From Roseiflexus sp. RS-1 (GTDB lineage: Bacteria; Chloroflexota; Chloroflexia; Chloroflexales; Roseiflexaceae): a stretch of DNA of 64,000 nt. This document shows, one piece after another, positions 58,583-64,000 of the stretch (positions within the stretch are counted from its first letter, which is position 1; every line of letters starts with the position of its first letter). The translations under genes and the position numbers were made by a program. Location: the NCBI RefSeq assembly GCF_000016665.1, contig NC_009523.1, forward strand, positions 2,294,001 to 2,358,000, read 5' to 3'. The notes under the pieces are model-generated. The model was not told the origin of the DNA. It searched no databases and worked only from the letters and a program-made list of their open reading frames with translations.

Positions 58583-59017
58583 TCATTCGGCGGCGACTTC
58601 GCGTTCGACCATGCGGCGGAACAGATCGCTCTCGGTGATGACCCCGACCACGCGATCCCCTTCGACGACCGGGACGCCGCTGATGCGATGGAGAAGCAGG
58701 AGTTGTGCAACCGCAATAATTGGCTCGTCGGGTCCGACGGTGATGACAGGGCGGGTCATGAAATCGCGCAAGGGAAGATCGGCAGCGCGGTGATAAAGAT
58801 TGTATTCCCGCACATCGTGGGCATGCGAGGCGGAGATACGATTGATGTCGCCCTCGGTGACGATCCCGGTCAGGCGACCGGCGCTGTCCAGAACCGGCAG
58901 GCGACGGATACGGGATTTGTGCATGAGCCGTCGCGCTTCAGGCAGAGTCATCGTTTCGGGAGCACAGATCGGCGGCTGGCTCATCCAGTCACGTACTTTA
59001 TCCATACTCTTCCACAT
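58583..59017 (-). CDS. CBS-domain pair protein
   Basis: 144 aa made of two CBS motifs: MSQPPICAPETMTLPEARRL with LPVLDSAGRLTGIVTEGDI, and MTRPVITVGPDEPIIAVAQL with VPVVEGDRVVGVITESDL. It probably senses adenosine nucleotides. It follows the Cys-rich small gene by 24 nt, so the two are likely co-transcribed. The start may be internal at 59005 (GGAAGAG just upstream). Confidence 0.9.
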   Translation of the reverse strand: MWKSMDKVRDWMSQPPICAPETMTLPEARRLMHKSRIRRLPVLDSAGRLTGIVTEGDINRISASHAHDVREYNLYHRAADLPLRDFMTRPVITVGPDEPIIAVAQLLLLHRISGVPVVEGDRVVGVITESDLFRRMVEREVAAE

Positions 59018-59041
59018 ATGAGCAATGTCGATCTGGCTGCC

Positions 59042-59350
59042 CTAGCCCCAGTGAATGCCGCTTTCGGAGGCATTGACCAGCTTTCCGTTGCGATCAAAGA
59101 GCAGGCGAATCGAATGCCGCACCGGACAGTCAATGATCGGGCATCGTCCACTGGCGGCATCCTCGGGGGGAACTTCGTATGGACACCCGTTCGCCCGGCA
59201 TTGCTCGATTGAGACTGCATATCGCGGCGATCCAGGCGGTCCGTCGAGCAGATGGATGCGCAGCGGCGCCTCTTTCAGCGCTGGCTGATGTTCACTCAAA
59301 TAAGCGCGGGCAACTTTGATCAGCGGATGTTGACGTTTTCTTCGCGGCAT
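59042..59350 (-). CDS. Small protein with two CxxxxC motifs, unknown
   Basis: 102 aa: a basic N-terminus (MPRRKRQHPLIKVARAYL), a middle LRIHLLDGPPGSPRYAV, and two Cys pairs (CRANGC and CPIIDC) that could bind a metal. It is encoded immediately before the CBS gene. I do not recognise a family. Codon use is like that of its neighbours. Confidence 0.65.
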   Translation of the reverse strand: MPRRKRQHPLIKVARAYLSEHQPALKEAPLRIHLLDGPPGSPRYAVSIEQCRANGCPYEVPPEDAASGRCPIIDCPVRHSIRLLFDRNGKLVNASESGIHWG

Positions 59351-59463
59351 AGTCGTGCTCTCACAGATCGATCAATACACAGGGTAGCGATAGTGTACTT
59401 TTTTTGTACCGCACTACACGAGAAATCTTCTTGACTGCCCGTTGCTGTCTCACAACATTCCGT

Positions 59464-59492
59464 TTGCGACAGAGGCAAAGGTGTGATACGAT
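59464..59492 (+). promoter_or_regulatory. Promoter of the GAF histidine kinase
   Basis: TTGCGA (59464-59469), 17 nt, TACGAT (59487-59492), 33 nt before the ATG. Confidence 0.6.
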
Positions 59493-59525
59493 GATGTTCA
59501 GTAAAAAGTTGCGCATATCAGGACA

Positions 59526-60992
59526 ATGAAACAGCAATCTGTCTCTCCACGACGGGGGCGAACCTCGTCCGCCAATGGACAACAGGAAGAAGTTGCTCAT
59601 TTGCGGGCTGAGCTGGCGGCGGCGCATGCGCGTATTGCGGAGCTGGACGCACAACTGGCTGCGTCTGTGCGACAGACACGCCTGGTCAATGAGCGCCTGA
59701 ATACGATTCTCACGGTGAGCGCAGCATTGCTGATCACCCACGAGATAGATACGGTCATGCAGGTGGTGGTGCGCGAAGCAGTGCACCTGTTTCCCGATAC
59801 CAGCGGTGCGTTACTGTTTCTGGTCGATCAGGCGGGAATGCGGTTGCGTCTCGCTGCGAGCAGCAGCGGGCAGACAGGCGTGCCTGTGCTGCGACCGGGT
59901 CAGGGTCCGGCGGGACGTGCGTTTCTTTCGCCTCGCGCCATGCTGATCGCTGGTCCGGCGCTCGAGGAGGCGCTGAGTGAACTGAGCGAGACGCAGCGTG
60001 CACAGGAACGCGGCGCTCTGACGTACTGGCCCCCAAGCAGCGCTTTGCTGACGCCGTTGCGGATCGAAGACACCCGGCTTGGTGCGCTGGTCGTGTATGG
60101 CAACCAGAATCCGCACCTGATCCATCCGCGTGATATTCCCTTCGCGCAGGCGCTGGCAGACCTGACGGCGGTGGCGATTGCAGAACATCGTCAGCGGACG
60201 CGGGCGGCGGCATTGCAGCGCGATCTCGATCAGACGCAGTCGCTGCACGCCGAGGCGCAGGCGCGCCTCAGTGCAGCGCAGGCGCAGTTGCTGCAAAGCG
60301 CAAAACTTGCCGCTGTCGGCGAACTGGCGGCTTCAGTGGCGCACGAAATCAATAACCCGCTCTACGCGGCGCGGAATAGCCTCTACCTGGTCGAACAGGA
60401 TATGCCGCCCGATGCGCCGCAACGCCATTTCCTTACGATTGCCCAGAATGAGCTCGGTCGTATTGCGCGCATCATCACCCGCATGCGCGATTTTTATCGC
60501 CCGGCGCGGGATGAACTGGAGCTCACTGAGGTCAACGATCTGCTGGCGGAAACGATTGAACTGGTGCAGACCCATCTGCGTCATGGGCATGTGACGGTCA
60601 CTGCCAGTTTCTGTCCGAATCTTCCGCTTCTGGTCGCCCACCCGGATCAGTTGCGTCAGGTCTTTCTCAATTTGATGCTGAATGCATGTGATGCCATGCC
60701 CAACGGCGGTCAGTTGCATATTTCAACCGAACTTTCCTGCCGTAACGAGCGGGATGAGCAGTGGGTCGTTGTTGCCGTGCGCGATACTGGCGTCGGTATC
60801 AATCCGGAACATATGCCGCATCTGTTCGAGCCGTTCTACACCACGAAACCGCAGGGCACGGGGCTTGGTCTGGCTATCAGCGCCCATATCGTGACGCAGC
60901 ACGGCGGGCATATTCAGGTCGAAAGCACGCCGGGTGTCGGAAGTACGTTTACTGTTTTGCTCCCTGTTGATCGGGGAGTTGAGGAGGCCTGA
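59526..60992 (+). CDS. GAF-domain sensor histidine kinase
   Basis: 488 aa, cytoplasmic: an N-terminal coiled coil (about 20-65), a GAF domain (about 70-225), a second coiled coil, then H-box VAHEINNPLYAARNSL, N-box FLNLMLNACDAMPNGG, G1 DTGVGI and G2 GTGLGLAI. No transmembrane helix, so it senses an internal signal. No response regulator is adjacent. AAAG-type ribosome site only is seen. Confidence 0.92.
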   Translation: MKQQSVSPRRGRTSSANGQQEEVAHLRAELAAAHARIAELDAQLAASVRQTRLVNERLNTILTVSAALLITHEIDTVMQVVVREAVHLFPDTSGALLFLVDQAGMRLRLAASSSGQTGVPVLRPGQGPAGRAFLSPRAMLIAGPALEEALSELSETQRAQERGALTYWPPSSALLTPLRIEDTRLGALVVYGNQNPHLIHPRDIPFAQALADLTAVAIAEHRQRTRAAALQRDLDQTQSLHAEAQARLSAAQAQLLQSAKLAAVGELAASVAHEINNPLYAARNSLYLVEQDMPPDAPQRHFLTIAQNELGRIARIITRMRDFYRPARDELELTEVNDLLAETIELVQTHLRHGHVTVTASFCPNLPLLVAHPDQLRQVFLNLMLNACDAMPNGGQLHISTELSCRNERDEQWVVVAVRDTGVGINPEHMPHLFEPFYTTKPQGTGLGLAISAHIVTQHGGHIQVESTPGVGSTFTVLLPVDRGVEEA

Positions 60993-61492
60993 CACCAGGT
61001 TTGCACGCTGCCTGCGCAGCAACCCGCAGGTGGTTCTGCGGTTCGATCTGTTCTTCCGCGAGTTTGACGTGCTGCTCCTTCCTCTGCAATGACAGCGGCG
61101 TCGATTGAGAACCTGGAATCGGCGACCTGTGCGCCGACGATGACGCGATTCACTGCCTTCTTCAATCTGACCAGTCTGCCCGCCAATTCGCTTCCCTGTG
61201 ACTGTGTTGCGCATGGAATGCCGATTGAGATGCAGCGTTGCCGGTCACCGGCGGAAAGCAAGGCGCCTGCGCGCAGCTCATGCCTGGGAACAGACCACCG
61301 CTCATCTGGCGCTCAGCGATGAAAAAAAGATGGGAACCTTTCTGGTAGAACATGATGCACGGTCTATCGGTGTTCGTTCACTCTCTGCGCTGTTTGCCAC
61401 GGAGCGGGGGCGTCCCGCTCTCGGCTGCACAGGCGGGCTTCGCCTGGCATCGCCGAGGGCTTCTCGTAGCCGACAGGTGCAATGTTACAATA
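60993..61492. other. 500-nt gap without a supported gene
   Basis: Several short open frames exist, but none has a plausible start or family. Near 61400-61470 an inverted GCGGGC/GCCTGGC-type segment (CGGCTGCACAGGCGGGC, CGAGGGCTTCTCG) resembles decayed copies of the palindromic MITE core. Confidence 0.5.
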
Positions 61493-62466
61493 TGTTAGCG
61501 CACCTCTGGAGGGTGCTTCGAGCGAACGGTGCAGGTGATCGACGCATGATCACCCGAAGGCGGCCTTGACCAGCGGGCAACGTGCCCGTGTCCAACACCT
61601 GCATCGTGCCGGGATGAGTCAATCCGCGTTGGCCCGTCAAGTTGGCGTGCATCGCCGCACGATCCAGCGCTGGATCGCCCGTCCGGACACCGCTGATCGC
61701 ACCGGCGGGCTGCGCACCCATGGGCGGCGAGTCGTGACCGACGTCTATCGTGACGCCGTGATCGCGGAATGGCAGGCGCATCCCCGGCACGGCCCCAAAC
61801 GCAGTGCGCAGGATTGGCGGCTGCGGGTTCCCACCGCCAACACCGCGACGGTCTGGCGCATCCTGCATGCCGCCGGGTTGACCCGATGCCCGCCCCAAAA
61901 AAAACGGCAGCGCCGCCCGATTCCGGTCGGACGCCATCGGGTCCAACTGGATATTCAGGAGTTGCCAGCGATTCGCGGGAGCCGCGGACGGGAGGACACG
62001 ATCCGTCTGATTCCTCTGCGAACCCGGATGAAGTCCACGGAAATCCACCCCCCAGGCGCCAGTCGCCGGAGTGCCGGGGTGCTGCGCCGGGCGATTGGAC
62101 GCTTGCCCCCGTTTCATCTGGCGGGAACGGATACTGCCATGGGCGTTACGATGGCGCACGCCCCGCATCCAGAGCGACGCACGGCCTTCGAACGAACGGT
62201 CGCCGACATGGGGGTGCGGCATTGGCGGATCACACCCCGATCGCCGTGGCAAAATGGCATCATTGAACGGAGCAATCGGACGGATACTGCGGAATGGTTC
62301 CATCAGCAGGAGTGCTCCTGTTCCGACCATCGTCGGTATGGGCATCGGTGATGGGAGATGTAGTCCAACGATCACCGGCCACAGCAAGGGCGCGATGGCG
62401 CCACACCGTTGGCGATCTTCCGTCGGTACTATCCGACTCCATGCCGCTGCCATGGGTGCGCTACCA
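61493..62466 (+). mobile_element. Decayed IS481-like element
   Basis: 974 bp between inverted ends TGTTAGCGCACC (61493) and, reading in from the right, TGGTAGCGCACC (62466). The inside encodes a broken integrase-type transposase. A clear target duplication is not visible (perhaps TA). The family call rests on the ends and the protein. Confidence 0.65.
61566..62466 (+). pseudogene. IS481-like transposase, degenerate
   Basis: The reading frame keeps a helix-turn-helix (GMSQSALARQVGVHRRTIQRW) and pieces of the DDE core: QLDIQELPAI, TDTAMGVTMA in place of TDNGxEF, and PWQNGIIERSNRTD. It stops near 62351 after a frame change, and a later frame continues with TPLAIFRRYYP. The missing second-Asp context and the stop show it is inactive. 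Confidence 0.75.
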
Positions 62467-62554
62467 TAATGAAGCAGTACAGCTATCGACTACCACGGGC
62501 GCGCCCTTACCTTCTCACCTTCCACCTCTCCACCTGCAACGCTCAACGCCGTGC

Positions 62555-62560
62555 TATAAT
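62555..62560 (+). promoter_or_regulatory. Extended -10 box of the exonuclease/helicase gene
   Basis: TGCTATAAT: consensus TATAAT with an extended TG, 39 nt upstream of the ATG. No clear -35. Confidence 0.5.
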
Positions 62561-62598
62561 GTCTCCCCAGTTGGCGCATCGGCAGGCAGGGGCGCGTT

Positions 62599-64000
62599 AT
62601 GAACCAGATCTACATCGCAATCGATGTCGAAACGACCGGGCTTGAGGCGGGGGTTGATGAGATTATCGAGATCGCTGCGGTCAAGTTCAACGCAGATGAG
62701 GTGCTCGAAACGTTCAGCACCCTGGTGCAACCGGTCCATTCACTCCCCCTTAATTCCAGCCGGTTGACAGGCATCACTGCAGATATGCTCGCCAGCGCCC
62801 CGCGCTTTGCCGAAGTTGCGCCACGTTTTGCCGCGTTCCTCAAGAATTACCCGCTCGTCGGGCACAATGTCGAGTTCGACCTGCGTATGCTGCGCGCTCA
62901 GGGGATGCGACTGCCCCAACCAGCATTCGATACGTTTGAACTGGCAACGTTGCTGATGCCGCGCACGCCAGCGTACCGCCTTAGCGCGCTCGCGGCAACC
63001 CTGGGTATTCATCACGATGAAGCTCACCGCGCGCTGAGCGACGCAGATGTAACCCGTCAGATCTTCCTCTACCTGCTGCGCCGGATTGAGGCGCTCCCCC
63101 TGGACGATCTCAATGAGATCATGCGCCTGACCAGCCAGATTGAGTGGGGTCTGCGGAGCCTGTTCGAGGAAGCGCAACGCGCAAAAGCGCGACGCGTCTT
63201 TGTGGACGCAATACCCATCCAGGCAGACCGTTACGACGATCGTGATGAGAAGATCGTGCCGCTGAAACCGACCGGTGATGAGCGCCCGATCGATCTGGCG
63301 GACATCCGTCGGTTCTTCAGTCCTGATGGCGCGCTCGGTCGCGCGTTTGCGGGGTATGAACAGCGCGATCAGCAGGTGCGTATGTCCGAAGCGGTCGCCG
63401 ATACGTTCAACCAGGGAGGGGCGCTGATCGCCGAAGCCGGCACCGGCACCGGCAAAGGGCTGGCGTACCTGGTTCCTGCGGCGCTGCACGCTGCGCGCCG
63501 TGGCGAACGGGTGGTGATTTCGACCAATACGATCAATCTGCAAGATCAACTCTTCTTCAAAGACATCCCGGCGTTGCAACAGGTGATGTCCAACGGCGCC
63601 GACGAAGCGCCGTTCACTGCGGCGCTGCTCAAAGGGCGCAGCAACTATCTCTGTCTCAAGCGCTATAAAGACCTGCGCCGCGATCAGCGGTTGATGTCGG
63701 ACGATGTGCGCGCGCTGCTCAAGGTGCAGTTGTGGCTGCCGACGACCGAAAGCGGGGATCGGGCGGAACTGCCGCTTCACGAGGGCGAGAATGCGTCCTG
63801 GAACAGGATGAGCGCCGCCTGGGAACAGTGCACCGGTCCACGGTGCAGCGAGTTTCAGCGCTGCTTCTTCTTCAAGGCGCGCAAACAGGCGGAAGCGGCG
63901 CACCTGGTGATCGTCAACCACGCGCTGCTCATGGCGGATCTGGCGGTCGAAAACGATGTCATCCCACCCTACGACTACCTCATCATCGATGAGGCGCACA
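62599..64000 (+). CDS. dinG: DnaQ-DinG type exonuclease/helicase (partial, runs off the right edge)
   Basis: 467 codons visible. The N-terminal DnaQ-like 3'-5' exonuclease has AIDVETTGLEAG (first D and E), VGHNVEFDLRML and HRALSDADVT. A DinG/XPD-type helicase follows: IAEAGTGTGKGLAYLVP (Walker A) near residue 283, a Cys-rich segment (CTGPRCSEFQRCFFFKA) that could hold an Fe-S cluster, VIVNHALLMAD, and DEAH exactly at the edge. CAGGGG lies 6 nt upstream of the ATG. Confidence 0.9.
   Translation, partial: MNQIYIAIDVETTGLEAGVDEIIEIAAVKFNADEVLETFSTLVQPVHSLPLNSSRLTGITADMLASAPRFAEVAPRFAAFLKNYPLVGHNVEFDLRMLRAQGMRLPQPAFDTFELATLLMPRTPAYRLSALAATLGIHHDEAHRALSDADVTRQIFLYLLRRIEALPLDDLNEIMRLTSQIEWGLRSLFEEAQRAKARRVFVDAIPIQADRYDDRDEKIVPLKPTGDERPIDLADIRRFFSPDGALGRAFAGYEQRDQQVRMSEAVADTFNQGGALIAEAGTGTGKGLAYLVPAALHAARRGERVVISTNTINLQDQLFFKDIPALQQVMSNGADEAPFTAALLKGRSNYLCLKRYKDLRRDQRLMSDDVRALLKVQLWLPTTESGDRAELPLHEGENASWNRMSAAWEQCTGPRCSEFQRCFFFKARKQAEAAHLVIVNHALLMADLAVENDVIPPYDYLIIDEAH

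Noticed and set aside
57972-58586. Three overlapping Ala/Pro/Arg-rich open frames on the minus strand
   Set aside because: All arise from the stop-free GC-rich minisatellite, so none can be preferred.
61198-61569. A 123-codon frame before the decayed IS
   Set aside because: It crosses the left end of the IS and has no family resemblance.

Overview
The window looks like a chromosomal segment of a Roseiflexus-like member of the Chloroflexota. This is an inference from the high GC content, the mixture of CRISPR modules, the gene families and the dispersed repeats; no marker gene names the species.

Region 1-31.2 kb is a defence island. On the minus strand (138 to 10529) lies a compact type III-D operon of the fused-subunit 'III-Dv' kind: a CARF protein of the TIGR02710 family, an HD-less Cas10 with an intact GGDD, a Cas7-Cas5-Cas11-like fusion, a double Cas7, Csx19, a Cas7 with a large insertion, and the start of a further gene at the left edge. 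Next comes a divergent pair: a CARF domain fused to a LuxR-type helix-turn-helix (minus), and a P-loop protein carrying two Csx3-like modules (plus). Together these imply cyclic-oligoadenylate signalling with both an effector/regulator arm and a degradation arm. A complete type I-B cas set follows on the plus strand (cas8-cas7-cas5-cas3-cas6-cas1-cas2-cas4), then a leader and a very large CRISPR array. I counted 100 repeats of 37 nt, interrupted inside repeat 53 by an IS5-like element. The array switches between two repeat versions whose differences preserve the hairpin by a compensatory base-pair change. The type III operon has no cas6, cas1 or cas2, so it probably uses the I-B processing and adaptation genes in trans.

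Region 31.2-33.4 kb is a repeat-rich accessory strip: a degenerate end repeat, two CRISPR-like repeat pairs, a hicB/hicA remnant, and nested MITE-like elements that recur at 15.8 kb and 57.7 kb.

Region 33.4-46.3 kb holds comF, a CpaF-type ATPase with a second AAA ATPase and companions, a TPR protein, a CPBP protease, miaB, a giant Eco57I-like methyltransferase with an AT-richer target-recognition segment, a VapBC pair and tRNA-Lys(CTT).

Region 46.4-55.6 kb is a MoxR/DUF58/von Willebrand membrane-protein operon.

Region 55.6-64 kb holds a phosphotransferase, a flavodoxin-like protein, a candidate structured non-coding RNA with a strong terminator, GC-rich minisatellite DNA, a CBS protein, a GAF histidine kinase, a decayed IS481-like element and a DnaQ-DinG type exonuclease/helicase that runs off the right edge.
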